Below, in pieces: positions 22,930 through 35,190 of a stretch of 64,000 bases of DNA (position 1 is the first letter of the stretch; the number at the start of each line of letters is the position of its first letter). Source of the DNA: Leptodactylus fallax (taxonomy: Eukaryota > Chordata > Amphibia > Anura > Leptodactylidae); contig CAMRHE010000168.1 in the NCBI GenBank assembly GCA_947044405.1, forward strand, positions 4,365,793-4,429,792. Reading direction: 5' to 3'. The notes beneath the pieces are model-generated. The model ran no database searches. It worked only from the letters and a program-made list of their open reading frames with translations, and had not been told where the DNA came from. A program made the position numbers and the translations under genes.

Positions 22930-23920
22930 GTCATTCCATAACAAGTGGACCAGGGGTCCCCACCTCACCATCTCAGATTTTGATGAAATTTGGTGCATAG
23001 TTTCTGTATGATATAAAACTAAGCTGTGCAAAATTTTTGTTCAAAAGACTAAAAATTGGAGGTTCTAGGGGGCCTCAAGTAAAGGGTTGCAAAACATCAC
23101 CTGCGCAAAAATGACATTTTGGGCCAACTTCCAGAAGCTGTAAACATGGAAGTTTTAGTAGTATAAGGGAGATATTTGGAGAACCTGCACAACTTTTAGG
23201 GCTTAATGAACTAGCAGAACCCCATGTTCCTAGTCCTCTTACTTTTTGCATGGTTTAGGCTCAAAAAACTGCAAAAATGAATTTATAGCGATGTTGAGGC
23301 TGCTGTAGTGTCAAAACTAGTTGGCCTTTCAGGTTGATTTTTGGTAGGTGTACTAAATACACGACTGTAATGAGGCCTTCCAATTTGCAGCACTTTCCTT
23401 CAAGTGGTTCAAAAATTTAAGCGTTCAAAGTTGGTATAAAAAGCATTTTTGCCTAATCTTTGATGCTCTGTATCTCCAGTGTGACAGCTTCAATCTTCTT
23501 TCTTTTAGCACCATTAGAAAGAGAAGATTTCCTTCTATCAGAATATGTTATTTTCATTTTGGAGTCTCTTCATATAAGGATTGAAAAAAATGCCCTCAAA
23601 TGTTTGCAGGCAGTAGCCTGTGATTTCTTCACTATACCCTTGATACAAGTGTAGTAAAAGTGATTCTTCTTTCAATAAACACCAATTTTTTAAATAAAGA
23701 ACACATTATGTTATAAAACTATTCAAGAAAACGAAAAAACAGGAATGTTTTTTAGGATGTGGAAGAATGTGGTTTCATAACAGGTTTAAAGAAAACTGCA
23801 GTCAGTTAATATGACCGACTTGGCCAATTATGATTGGTGGACCCTGTTGCAAGGCAGAATTGTTTGTTTCATTGCCCAATTGTATGCTTCTGGTACCTCC
23901 TGGCTCCTGAGTGTCTGTTG
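22930..23920. other. ~1 kb interruption in PLE2 left terminal copy
   Basis: Left and right terminal copies align up to GGATCTTGGAATA and again from ACAGGTCAGGAAATAAACAG, but this kilobase has no counterpart on the right, where about 30 bp replace it. Part of it (about 23810-23890) may be genuine PLE2 untranslated sequence. It contains no recognisable coding region; the origin is unknown. Confidence 0.5.
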
Positions 23921-25225
23921 CTACAGGTCAGGAAATAAACAGTCTGGGAATCTTTGTGGGGCATGACGGAGGGATCTGTTATCTGTTTGCTGTCAGGTGG
24001 TGATTTGTGACCCTCACAGTTCATACATAGTGTGACATGAAACTGGCATGAATATTAAGTCCAAATTGCAGAGTTTGAAATTTTTGCATAAACTTATATT
24101 CCCATTCCTTTCTCTCCCTCTGCGTCTTAAAATGTCCCATTAAAACCACAACCCGTAAATCTTCAATAGAGTGGTCTTCTCTGGAGAAATGTGCGGCCAC
24201 TGGGAGATCTGTTCTGCTGTTATTAATGGTGAATCTGTGTGAGTTCATGTGCTGACTAAATTTCTGCCCCATTTCCCCCACATAAAGGCCTGTGGTGGGA
24301 CATTGCACACACATTATGAGATACACCACATTGGAAGACCTGCAAGAAAATGTCTCCCTAATTCTGTGCACCTGTTGTGACTGTGCGACAGGTACACTGT
24401 CAGCGGTGTGGATGTGCCTGCAGGTCTTACACCTGTTTTGCAGGCAAGGTGAGGTGCCATTTTCAGTTGGGTCCTTCAGGGCACTCTAGACAATAATACG
24501 TCTCAGGTTTGGTGGTTGTCGAAAGGAAAGGAGCGGGGGGACTGGAAATATGTCTTTGAGTCTGTTGTCCCTATGTAGCACAGGTTGGAGCTCCTTGGCA
24601 ATCCTTCGTAGGATCTCCAGCTGTGGGTTGTAGGTGACAACTAGGGGCACTCGGGCTTCTTTCTGGGTCTCTTTATATGTGAGCAGACTGTCTCTGTTAA
24701 TGGCTGCCGCTTTGTTTAATTGGTTGTCCGTCACTTTTAGTTTGTATCCCAATCAGAGAAATTTTGTCCTCAGATCCTGGAGGTACTTGTCCAGGTCTGT
24801 TTTGTTGGAGCAAATACGATTGTATCATATAGCCTGGCTGTAAATAATAGATTGTCTTGTGTGCTTGGGGTGGAAGCTGTCTTTTCTCAGGTAGGCTGTT
24901 CTGTCTGTGGGTTAGTGGTATATTGATGTGAGTAGCCGGTGGTCTTTAATGTATATTGTGGTATCCAGAAAGTGGATTTCACTCTCTGAATAGCTAAGTT
25001 TAAGGTTGATGGTAAGGTGAAAGTCATTAAAGTCATTATGGAATTGAAGTAGGGCCTCCTCACCTGCAGTCCAGATGATAAGGATATCATCGATATAATG
25101 AAGGTAAATCATAGGTTTGGTGGTGCATTTTGATAAATATGCTCCTTCCATTTCAGCCATAAAGAGATTTGCATATTGGGGTACACATCTTGTCCCCATT
25201 GAAGTTCCCATTCACTGTAGATATA

Positions 25226-26792
25226 CAGTCATGGCCAAAAGTTTTGAGAATGACACAAATATTCTATTTTCACATGATCTGCTGCCCTCTGGTTTTTATG
25301 TGTGTTTGTCAGATGTTTTTATCACATACAGAAATAGAACTGCATTCATATTATGAGTAACAGAAGTTTATATTGACAGTTAGAATGAGTTAATGCAGCA
25401 AGTCAATATTTGCAGTGTTGACCCTTCTTCTTCAGGACCTCTGCAATTCTCCCTGGCATGCTCTCAATCAACTTCTGGACCAAATCCTGACTGATAGCAG
25501 TCCATTCTTGCAGAATCAATGCTTTAATTTTGTCTGAATTTGTTGGTTTTTGTTTGTCCACCCGTCTCTTGATGATTGACCACAAGTTCTCAATGGGATT
25601 AAGATCTGGGGAGATTCCAGGCCATGGACCCAAAATCTCTATGTTTTGTTCCCTGAGCCATTTAGTTATCACCTTTGCTTTATGGCAAGGTGCTCCATCA
25701 TGCTGGAAAAGGCATTGTTGAGCGCCAAACTGCTCTTGGACGGTTGGGAGAAGTTGCTCTTGGAGGACATTCTGGTACCATTCTTTATTCATGGCTGTGT
25801 TTTTAGGCAAGACTGTGAGAAAGCCGATTCCCTTGGCTGAGAAGCAACCCCACACATGAATGGTTTCAGGATGCTTTACAGTTGGCATGAGACAAGACTG
25901 GTGGTAGCGCTCACCTCTTCTTCTCCGAATAAGCTGTTTTCCAGATGTTCCAAACAATCGAAAAGGGGATTCATCAGAGAAAATGACTTTACCCCAGTCC
26001 TCAGCAGTCCACTCCCTGTACCTTTTGCAGAATATCAGTCTGTCCCTGATGTTTTTTCTGGAGAGAAGTGGCTTCTTTGCTGCCCTCCTTGAGACCAGGC
26101 CTTGCTCCAAGAGTCTCCGCCTCACAGTGCGTGCAGATGCACTCACACCTGCCTGCTGCCATTCCTCAGCAAGCTCTGCACTGCTGGTAGCCCGATCCCG
26201 CAGCTGAAACACTTTTAAGAGACGGTCCTGCCGCTTGCTGGTCTTTCTTGGGCGCCCTGGAGCCTTTTTGGCACAAATGGAACCTCTCTCCTTGAAGTTC
26301 TTGATGATGCGATAGATTGTTGACTGAGGTGCAATCTTTCTAGCTGCAATACTCTTCCCAGTTAGGCCATTTTTGTGCAGTGCAATGATGACTGCACGTG
26401 TTTCTTTAGAGATAACCATGGTTAACAGAAGAGAAACAATGATGGCAAGCACCAGCCTCCTTTTAAAGTGTCCAGTGGTGTCATTCTTACTTAATCATGA
26501 CAGATTGATCTCCAGCCCTGTCCTCATCAACACCCACACCTGTGTTAATGAAGCAATCACTGAAACGATGTTAGGTAGTCCTTTTAAGGCAGGGCTGCAA
26601 TGATGTTGAAATGTGTTTTGGGGGATAAAGTTCATTTTCTAGGCAAATATTGACTTTGCAAGTAATTGCTGTTAAGCTGATCACTCTTTATAACATTCTG
26701 GAGTATATGCAAATTGCCGTTAGAAAAACTGAAGCAGTAGACTTTGTAAAAATTAATATTTGTATCATTCTCAAAACTTTTGGCCATGACTG
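25226..26792 (-). mobile_element. Tc1-like element Tc1-I (1.57 kb), apparently intact
   Basis: Flanked by TA at 25224-25225 and 26793-26794. The ends begin CAGTCATGGCCAAAAGTTTT and the clear inverted repeat is about 38 bp. It carries an uninterrupted transposase. It lies within the RT domain of PLE2, so it is younger than PLE2. Confidence 0.95.
25403..26419 (-). CDS. Tc1-like transposase, DD35E spacing, full length
   Basis: Cut-and-paste transposase, 338 residues from the ATG at 26419 (MVISKETRAVIIALHKNG) to the stop at 25403; an upstream in-frame start exists but adds 11 hydrophobic residues atypical of the family. N-terminal helix-turn-helix: LTGKSIAARKIAPQSTIYRI. Hook: PGRPRKTSKRQ. Second DNA-binding part: SASARTVRRRLLEQG. 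Catalytic residues: D in IFSDESPFRLFG, D in CLFQHDGAPCHKAK, E in [11 protein letters not shown], with 35 residues between the second D and E by my count (DD35E class). No stop or frameshift seen. It binds the inverted repeats of its own element. Confidence 0.92.
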   Translation of the reverse strand: MVISKETRAVIIALHKNGLTGKSIAARKIAPQSTIYRIIKNFKERGSICAKKAPGRPRKTSKRQDRLLKVFQLRDRATSSAELAEEWQQAGVSASARTVRRRLLEQGLVSRRAAKKPLLSRKNIRDRLIFCKRYREWTAEDWGKVIFSDESPFRLFGTSGKQLIRRRRGERYHQSCLMPTVKHPETIHVWGCFSAKGIGFLTVLPKNTAMNKEWYQNVLQEQLLPTVQEQFGAQQCLFQHDGAPCHKAKVITKWLREQNIEILGPWPGISPDLNPIENLWSIIKRRVDKQKPTNSDKIKALILQEWTAISQDLVQKLIESMPGRIAEVLKKKGQHCKY

Positions 26793-27725
26793 TAGATCCT
26801 ATCCAAAAGTAAAATAGTTGTGGCTAAGGATGAATTGTATGAGCTGCGTTACTGGTTCTGTTGGGAGGTTTTGTTTTTCCAGGTGTACCCGACATACTGC
26901 AACTCCATCCTTGTGGAGAATGTTGGTATACAGGGATTCCACATCCATGGTGGCTAAAATGGTACCCTCAGGTAGTGGACCCAGGGCATTCAGTTTGTTA
27001 AGAATGTCAGTGGTTTCCTGGATATAGCTTGGAGTATCCCTGACAAGAGGTTTTAGGAGATTTTCCAACCAAGCCTAGATGTTTTCTGTCAGTGTCCCAA
27101 TGCCAGAAATGATAGGCCTCCCAGGGTTGCCATCTTTGTGTATCTTTGGGAGCATATAGAAGCAGCCCGGCCTGGGATCCTTTGAGATAAGCCCTTTTAC
27201 CTGCTTCTGGACCTGGATTGGAAACTTCTTTATCATATCCTTTAGTTGTTTCATAAAGGCTTCTGTGGGATCACTTCCAAGTTTGGAGTAATGGATGGGA
27301 TTTGACAGTTGCCTGTTTGATTCCTGGATATAGTCTGAGGTGTTCATTATGACTATTGCGCCCCCTTTGTCAGCCGGTTTTATTATGATATCCTGGTTTT
27401 CTTTCAGTGAAGTAATAGCCTTCTGTTCCTGCAGCGTTAGGTTATGCACCTGTTTTGTTTCTCCAGGATTTCTGATTTTATTTTGCTTCTGAAACAGTCA
27501 ATATATTTATCCAGTGCTGCGTTAATTCCAGGGCGTGGGATCCAGGTAGATTTTTTGGTAGGATTTCTTATGGCCTGTTCTGTCTCAGAGTCGCTGCTGT
27601 ATGGAAGGTCTTTGTCATAAAAATATTCCCTTAATCTTATTTTTCTGAAGAACTCCTCCATATCATTGCAGAGTTTGATATGGTCAGTGTGTGCTGAGGG
27701 GCAGAAGGAGAGACCTTTGGAGACC

Positions 27726-28182
27726 TTTTAAGACGCAGAGGGAGAGAAAGGAATGGGAATACAAGTTAATACAAAAATTTCAAACTCTGCAATTTGGACT
27801 TAATATTCATGCCAGTTTCATGTCACACTATGTATGAACTGTGAGGGTCACAAATCACCACCTGACAGCAATCAGATAACAGATCCCTGCGTCACGCCCC
27901 TCAAAGTTTCTTAGACTGTTTATTTCCTGACCTGTTGTAAATAACTTCCCTACTTATATTGCATTTTGTTATTCCAAGATCCTTTTTAAGATCCATGTCT
28001 TGTGTATGTATAAAGAGTGTGAATTTTCAGTTTCTTGCATTACACCATGTCTGAAGAAGAGAGCTAGCACTCTCGAACGCTTACGATCAAATATACTTAG
28101 TTAGCCTCTAAAAGGTATCGCCTGATTTCTTCACTCTTCCTTTACTTTCTATGGCTAACACGGTACAACATTATACTACATG
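27726..28182 (+). repeat. PLE2 right terminal copy (inverted pseudo-LTR)
   Basis: Reverse complement of 22796-22925 plus about 23926-24120. It contains CATGCCAGTTTCATGTCACA, AGAGTGTGAATTTTCAG and the hammerhead-like core, and continues to about TAACACGGTACAAC. It lies upstream of the PLE2 coding frame but points the other way. Confidence 0.8.
28045..28092 (+). ncRNA. Hammerhead-like motif, PLE2 right copy
   Basis: CTGAAGA at 28051-28057, stem AGAGAG/CTCTC capped by CTAGCA, then GAACGCTTACGATC. One A of the GAAA core is missing relative to the left copy, so this copy is probably inactive. Confidence 0.45.
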
Positions 28183-28284
28183 GGTATAATTGACATGCTG
28201 CGATTTTCAAAAACGCAGCTTTTCTGTTGTAGATTTTCTTTGGAACTGCACTGTTATTAGGGTGCACCAGCTTGTCTTCCTTAA

Positions 28285-29112
28285 CCACTTCCGGACCGCC
28301 CATAGAGTATATATGTCCAAAAGGTGATTGTCTGTTTCTGCAAGGATGTACGTCCAAGCAGAATTCAGCAGCTGCACGAAATCGTGCAGCTGCTGAAACG
28401 GGGAGCTGGCTGTACTTTCCCTGCCTTTCAGATCGCTGTGTATACAGCACTATGGGCACCGCCATTTTGCGGCTCCCCTCTGACTCGGCGGTCACGTGAT
28501 CAGCCTCTGTAAGAGCTGCTGGGTCGTACAGGCTGTATTCCTCCTGCAACTGGGACTAAATGTACCATCCCCAGTTACAGGGGAAATCAGCCTCCCCCCA
28601 CAAAAAAAAAAAAAAAAAAAGTGATCAGATGTCCCCAAAGGTCTATTATGACCTTATGGGGACATAATGTAAAAAAAAAAAAAATGTAAATAAAATAAAT
28701 TAAAAAATAAATAAAATAATACGCCAATAAAACACTGTTATTAAAGATTATAGCCCCACCCACAACGACACCATACAAAATAAAAATTACCGTAATGGAG
28801 AGGAAAAACTATTTTATGAAGTTTTTTAGGAGCAATTTGTGTTATTAAATAAAAAAAAAAAAATGAAAAGTGAAAAACGGACACATTTTCCCTCCTCTTT
28901 TTTTGATATTTTCCCGGATATAAAAAATATTAAAACACATGCAAAAATAAAAACAACATAAAAATAAAGCCTTATATGTCACCGAAAAAAGACACAGAAA
29001 TTAGTTGAATAACGCATATGATAAAAATGATAGAACCCTCAAAACCGCACATACAAAAAAAACCAAAAATGTATCTAGTCCTGGACCAGTAATTGGCCTG
29101 GTACTGAAGTGG
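28285..29112. mobile_element. TTAA-flanked non-autonomous element (828 bp)
   Basis: TTAA at 28281-28284 and 29113-29116 flanks imperfect inverted ends CCACTTCCGGACCG (left) and CCACTTCAGTACCAG (right, reverse complement). TTAA duplications are typical of piggyBac and Kolobok superfamilies. Inside are A/T homopolymers and no coding frame. Which superfamily mobilised it cannot be decided here. Confidence 0.75.
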
Positions 29113-29116
29113 TTAA

Positions 29117-32100
29117 TAGAACATATGTATCCCATTTTTCAGGGAAGGTTTTATGGTGGCAAACTGGGCAATTTCCCAAAGTCCCTATTTCCTGAGGTGC
29201 ATTTGTGAAGTAGATCCCAAGGAGCAACCTGAGAGTAGTGTACATTTCAGGTATAACTTACGCCAATTTTCTTGTGTGATTTATAGTAACTATGCCAGGC
29301 TGAGGTGTCCTACCCACTTTTATTCAAAATGGGAAGCAGATTGGAAAATAGATAAAGTAGCATAATTTGTCACATTTTATGGTGCAACTGGCTGTGTGTC
29401 ATAAATGTGACACTTTTGTGACAGAAAAACTGATATGTTAAGATTAGTAACTTCTCCCCATTGTCTCCACTGTTTGTTCCAATAAACAGAATGCTAACTT
29501 TGTATTATTATACGTTTAACTTTTGAGACTTCCAAAATGGCAAATTGTTAATTGCCCCGACCCCACTTTCTATAAAACTGACCCTGTCATCTGTACAGAC
29601 ACATATATTGTGTGAAGTCCTTTGTTCACATTGTGGTCCCCAAGAATAACTTACACATTGGAGGAGATTTACTAATGAAAATACACCAGAAAAAAATTGG
29701 TGTATATGTCTTGGGCCATATTTATTAACCATTTTAGAAACATTTCACGTCTCACCTGACAAAAGACGTGGCTTACCAAAAGTATGACTTTTTGTCGCAC
29801 ACTAATTGAACAGATAGGTAAGGAAAGTTTGACTAGACAGTCAAAAGATGCAATAGATATACAGCATCAGCCATTGTGATAAATCTGTCAACTAATTCAC
29901 ATTGTCAACTATTAGACAGTATTAATAAATAACATGCCCCATTGTATATAAATTAACATTCTAGAATACATTTAAGTTTAATGAATACTTCCTATAATTC
30001 ATAGAGGAATATGGCACATTATTCATTGTTAACTCTGATGCAAATATTTTACAGATTGCACATTATTTTTGTGATGAGGAACAGATGTATTGTATTACAC
30101 TGACTTCTGTATACCCATGTAAAACAATTATAAAACATGGAATTTTTTTTTTTTTTTTTGAAAGTCCGATGTAATCTGTGTTTAGCACAGGGATCAGTTC
30201 AGTGATGCTATGCTAAGCCATTTTTCAAAACAAATAGGTTAATTCTTTTGATCATTGAAATCTGTATCTTCTCCAACAACATCATATTTCTCCAATTCAA
30301 AGGATCTTTCCGGTATTCTATGATCGAGTTACAGAGCCTCCTCTCTGAGGTCATAATGCCTTTTCCAGACAAGCATTCTGGTATTTGCTAACTATTTGAT
30401 TCTTTATATCTGATTAAAAAGCGGAAGTTTATGGACTATAAAATAATTTCACCGTTGAGAATCCTATAATCTACTACTGCTATGGTGGAAATTATGACTT
30501 GAGACAGGTGTGGGTTTATTTTAGACTTTCATTTATCTAGTATAGTTGTTGTCACCTAAAATCTGGGACACACTAGGAACTTAGTAAGGCACCAATATAG
30601 TAAAGAGGGATATAGATTATTCTAATATATGGTCAAAATCAGGTCTTTTGCCATTGTTGCAATAATTAAGTCTGGTTAAAGCTATAATAATATATAATAT
30701 ATAGTATAATTTGGGACAGTTTGTTTATGAAAAAGTTCCTCGAGACTGTCATTTTATACACCATTCTTGATCAGTGGTCATCTGTAATTAGAAATGTCCC
30801 AATAATTAAGAGGCAAATGGTGGCTCACCTGGGGTAATCCATATGAAGCAAAACATTGTAGGGAGCCCGGAGGTTTGGAGTAGTAGTGGAAACAGGAGTT
30901 GTCACAGTGGCTAGATATCTCAACCAACTTTCCTTCTGGGCTGGTGCAGAGCTGAGGGAGCCTGCGGTGTACCTGATGGTGGTGGTAGTTGTTCCCTCGG
31001 GTCATGTACTAATAGTCTTCAGCCCACCTGCTGGAGGTTGGAATACCCATGATGTTATCGTAGGAGTGAGACTCAGGAGACTCATGGTTGCATAAGAATA
31101 GATCACACATAACTTTACTTGCAAAACTAAGTAGTAAGTCAACCAACAGATAATGGGGGAACTTTTCTTTTAATAAAGGTCCATTGTGAGAATGGGGTAA
31201 GCCAGTAGAACAGCCTGCACTTGACTTTCTCTTACATAACAGATGCCACTGTCTTACTTTCTCAACACACTAGAGTGCCTTCTCCATTCTGGGGATTGGG
31301 CAGAGTCAGTGCTTTGATCTATGCTCCATTTATCCTCAGACTCTAGTAAAGGTACTTTAAAACTCCAAAGTTTCTCTTTCTGTCTCTAAGCAGTCATAAA
31401 TCCTCTGACTCAGAGCTGCAGCGCAGTTACAGTTGTCTCTGGGTCTACACCTACACTCTATACACCTTCCACCTTGGAAGCTTAATGAAAACGCCTTGTC
31501 TCCTCCTGCATTCCAGAACTTACTGACTGGAAAATACCAAGCCTCACACAGAGGTCCTGCACATTTAAGAAAAAAATATAAGTTAGATATGAATTTATGT
31601 ACACAGTTGCATAAAAGTAGTATATAAGCAGTACAAACACGGTATCTACCACTTTGTAGTGTACAGTGGGATGTTGCAAATGTGCTAGTTCTCTGGTGTA
31701 AGTATTCTTAAATGTGTTGCCTCATGAAGTCCCCATGCTCTTACCCAGGAAAAAGGGGAAAAAATGCACATTTTGTTTAAAAAAACTAGCAAGGACCAAA
31801 AATTGTACCTTTTTTATGCCAGTTTCAGATCACGAATGTGCCTTCAATGGATCTAATTAGGGTTATATTACCTAAAATGTCTCTTAATTTTCAGCATTTT
31901 GAGTTAGCATACATTTGACATATGAAATCCAACAGCAAGTTCTTTATTAATTATAAACTAGAATGGGAAACCATATAAATCATGAGGTACAATGTGTGTA
32001 TAAAAGGACATTGCCACCATATTTTATAAAGTTCAGCAAGTTCAGCACAATGTACCTATTTGACATTTAAAAAAGGGAAGAAAAGGGGCAGAGTATATGG

Positions 32101-32835
32101 GTGGGGGGAGGAATGGGAAAACCAAACTTATAACAGAAATAATTCGAGAATAACCATCAAAAGCCCCAGATTGAAAATCAGCAAAGTTATATCCTGAGTG
32201 TAGGAACATATATAATTCCAGAACTATTAACCAGCCTTCACATTAGAGGAGCATCTTGCATATGAAAAAGTAGCCTAGGTCCTCAAGTGGATGCAAATTT
32301 TGTACGTGACCTGACTTCCCAACTGGCCAGCTCCCCCAGCCTATGAATCTGATCCACTTTATTCAACCACATCTCAACCATCAGAGAGTTTTTACTCAGC
32401 CAGCACAGTGGAACCATAAGGTCCCCTCTAGAGGGCTTCCATGATTTCTGAGGTAGCCACAAGTAGACAGTTTCAGGCGAGAGGGTGATCTGGGTTTTAC
32501 AAATATTAACTATGCATTCTACCTTCCCTTCAGTAAGTCTTGATGCAGGGACACTGCCATATTATATGACCCAGCATAACTCCCCACTCTCCACATCGCC
32601 AGCAAACTTCAGAAAATGCAAGGTCTCCTAATTTAATATCTGCATGTGTATTCAGTCATATTGTTATGGTTTTGTATGAGTGTCCTTGAATATACACATA
32701 CCTGGAGAACCCATGGGAATGATTATGGATGATTGCAATCTTTGGTTCTATAAAGTTCTTTCTCCTATTGTTTGTCCCTCTTTTACCTAAGGATGATAAG
32801 TAGTCATATAAAAGAGATAAAGATTCAGGTATAGG
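29117..32835. other. Longest stretch without recognised element or gene
   Basis: About 3.7 kb of AT-rich DNA. 29235-29345 loosely resembles 1370-1500. About 32290-32650 has a more even base composition but I find no domain or boundary. No splice-bounded open frame with recognisable similarity is present. Confidence 0.35.
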
Positions 32836-33800
32836 CAGGGGTGAAACTAGCCTTTCTGCTGCCTGAGGTGACCTATAGAAAGGCGCCCCCACCAAAGAAA
32901 ATGCCAAACCCAGCGTTTTTTGGCTCTGTGATGGAGCCCCCCTAAATAAAATTGTTGCCCCCCCATTTTCAGAACAAAAAATCCCCTTATTTGGATCCCA
33001 CACAGTAATTCCCCCTTTACTGGCCCCCACAGTATATTATTCCCTTTACTGACCCCTTCACAGTATAGAATCCCCTTTATTGCCCCCCACACAGTATAAC
33101 ACCCCCTTTACTGATCCTCATACAGTATATTTGCCCTTTTACCAGTCTTCAAACAGTATATTTGCCCCTTTACTGGCCCCGACAAAGTATATTGCCTATT
33201 TTATTGGCTCACGCACAGTATATTGTCCCTTTTTAGGCCCCCACACATAATATTGCCCTCTTCTTTTTTGGCCTTAGATATGAGATATGCCTTAGATTTA
33301 ACCCAAATTTTAGCAAGTGAAATAAAAAAGAAATGCAAGATTTCACAGAAAAGAGCCAAAATTTAATAAAGTATATTACAAAATGTAATAATGGCACAAA
33401 TGCTGCCATAATATCAAAAGTCTAGGTATGCTTTGACCGCTGAGGCCCAATCACAGGACCCAGCAGTGACGTCTGGGGCGTGTCACCTCAGTCACAGGCA
33501 GAAGAGGACCGAAAAAGATGCTGAAGAGAGCCAGATGGAGTGAGGATGCCCAGGAGAGGTGAGGCAAGGTGAGTATAAGTCTTTGTTATTTTTAATCACT
33601 TCCCCTGGGCCTCTACTTATTATACTCAGGGGTCTGAGGAGACACAGTATTAAACTGTGTGGGGCCAGTGTGGAGTATATTATACTGTGTGGGGGCCATT
33701 GTGGAGCATATAATACTGTGTGGGGGCCACTATTGAGCATATAATACTGTGTGGGGGCCACTGTGGAGCATATTATACTGTGTGGGGCCCCTTCACTATT
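32836..33800. mobile_element. Diverged relative of the 2.2 kb hAT element
   Basis: The left end CAGGGGTGAAACTAGCC, then CTGCTGCCTGAGG and a GCGCCCCC stretch, parallels the starts at 3251 and 53992. It also shares the inner CCCCTGGGCCTC ... TTATACTC-GGGGTCTG block. It contains two tandem arrays (about 33000-33260 and 33645-33790); the second is the 31-bp family of the other copies but in the opposite orientation. The right end and target duplication were not found. Confidence 0.65.
33645..33790. repeat. 31-bp array, inverted relative to hAT copies 1 and 2
   Basis: About four to five units of TACTGTGTGGGGGCCATTGTG plus GAGCATATAA. The reverse complement reads CACACAGTATTATATGCTCC, matching the array units at 4410 and 55141. 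Confidence 0.75.
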
Positions 33801-34199
33801 CACATCAAACGCCATCTATTTTATAGCAGTCGTGCACTATTATTACAGGCAATAACATTGCATGGTGATTATAAAACAGATAATATGCAAAGTAGCAATA
33901 TCATCAAGAATTTGCTGTAAGGAGGGGGTAGGGGACCCAGGACAAAAGTTTGCAGCGGGGCCCAGTGGCAGAGGGGGATGCTCTTGCTGCAGCCAGTTGT
34001 CTCAGCTAGACAGAGGATAGTATGAAGGAGAAGGGGGTAATGCATGATATCCTATAGCAGATAGTGATGATGTAGTTATATATTTCTCAGTACTGACTAT
34101 TGTATGAGGCAAAATAAAATCAAAGCCTGGGACTTCAGAATGTAACAATCTCTGTATTTAACAGACTCTGATCCCAGCGGATCACGTGGGCGGCACCCA
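33801..34199. other. No recognisable gene
   Basis: Transition between the hAT-like repeat and the gypsy remnant. GGGGACCCAGGACAAAAG near 33937 may mark a repeat edge, but no partner end was found. Confidence 0.3.
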
Positions 34200-35190
34200 T
34201 AGCTGTATATGCAGCGCTCTACATGGATAATAATCCGTTGACAAACCTGAATAATGCCTGCTTAGGAGCCCTAAAACAGAAATGGGCCTCAAGAATAGCC
34301 AGCTGCAACTTCATGGTCAACTACAAGCCTGGCAAGTCTAACGGTGATGATTCCCTGTCCCACTAGCCTGCTACCACAATTCCTGACACTGAAGAGGTGA
34401 ATGGGAAGAGGTAGAAATTAAAGCCTCCTATGCCTGATTTGCCAGACAGAATATCATCACTGCCTAGATTTTAGACACAGCTTGATCCCAGAATCAGCCT
34501 ACACAACCACCTCATGAAAAGTAGTAGTGGGTCCAGCTGCAGTTCTAAGGTCAAGTCCTGGGAGATATACAACTATTTGACAAGCGGAAGAGTCCCTATG
34601 CACATACAGAGGTCATCCCAATGCAGAACCCCATTGCAAGTGGAGACAGCAAAAATCTCTTTGTCTCTAACAGTGCTGTACCACATGACCCTGGATCCTC
34701 TGACCGGTGATCGGTGGTACCAGATTGTAATATCTTGATGAGGTGCGAGAGATATGCTAGAAGCCTACCGCGACAAGGCTGGTCACTTTGGTGTGCAGGA
34801 AGCTGCTTCTATTGGGTTGGCATGAGAGTTGTGCTCTGTCTGTACAGCTTGTACGCTGGCAAGAGACGAGAAGTCTGACCAGAAAACACCACTCCATCCA
34901 ATTGTGAGTCACTGATCATTGGAGATTGTAGCTATCGGCCACCTCAAGCTTGAGGCCAGCAGATCTGGCTATACCAATGGATAGATCACTACACTAAATT
35001 TGCACTAGCTGTGTCTGTCAAAAACTTAACAGCCAAAACCACTGCAAATGCCTTTTGGTAGTCCTTCTAGACTATGGCTTCTCAGAAGAGATCTTAATGG
35101 ACAGAGGGTCTGTTTTTGCGTCCCAGCACTGCGAGGAGTTGTCTGCACTGTACAACTGTCTTTGAGTACCATCTGCAGAGCAATAGCCTA

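Larger units (their letters stand above)
24021..27661 (-). pseudogene. PLE2 polyprotein (RT + GIY-YIG), interrupted by Tc1-I
   Basis: Segments in order on the reverse strand: 27661-27437 N-terminal part (PRPGINAALDKYI); 27449-27075 RT N-terminal core (IIKPADKGGAIVIM, CFYMLPKIHK, GRPIISG); 27068-26799 (ATMDVESLYTNI, first RT aspartate); Tc1-I; 25211-24912 (GTSMGTRC, YLHYIDDILIIW); 24752-24486 linker (YNPQLEILRRIAKELQP, FRQPPNLRRIIV); then, in the same frame after one TAG stop, a cysteine motif (CLQNRCKTC) and 24371-24021 GIY-YIG nuclease (VVYLIMCVQC, LYVGEMGQ, NSHR, EWEYKFMQ). RT and nuclease residues are present, but the stop, frame changes and Tc1-I kill the copy. Confidence 0.9.
22796..28182 (-). 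mobile_element. Penelope-like element PLE2 with inverted terminal copies
   Basis: The coding strand is the reverse strand (27661 to 24021), interrupted by Tc1-I. The right terminal copy (27726-28182) is repeated in inverted orientation on the left (22796-22925 and about 23926-24120). The terminal copies carry GAGAGCTAGCACTCTCGAA, a hammerhead-like core. The left copy is interrupted between about 22930 and 23920 by sequence with no match in the right copy. Inverted terminal repeats plus RT and GIY-YIG are diagnostic of Penelope-like elements. Confidence 0.88.

Noticed and set aside
28272..28549. Open frames on both strands
   Set aside because: They lie within the TTAA-flanked element in a region where several frames are open by chance; no similarity recognised.
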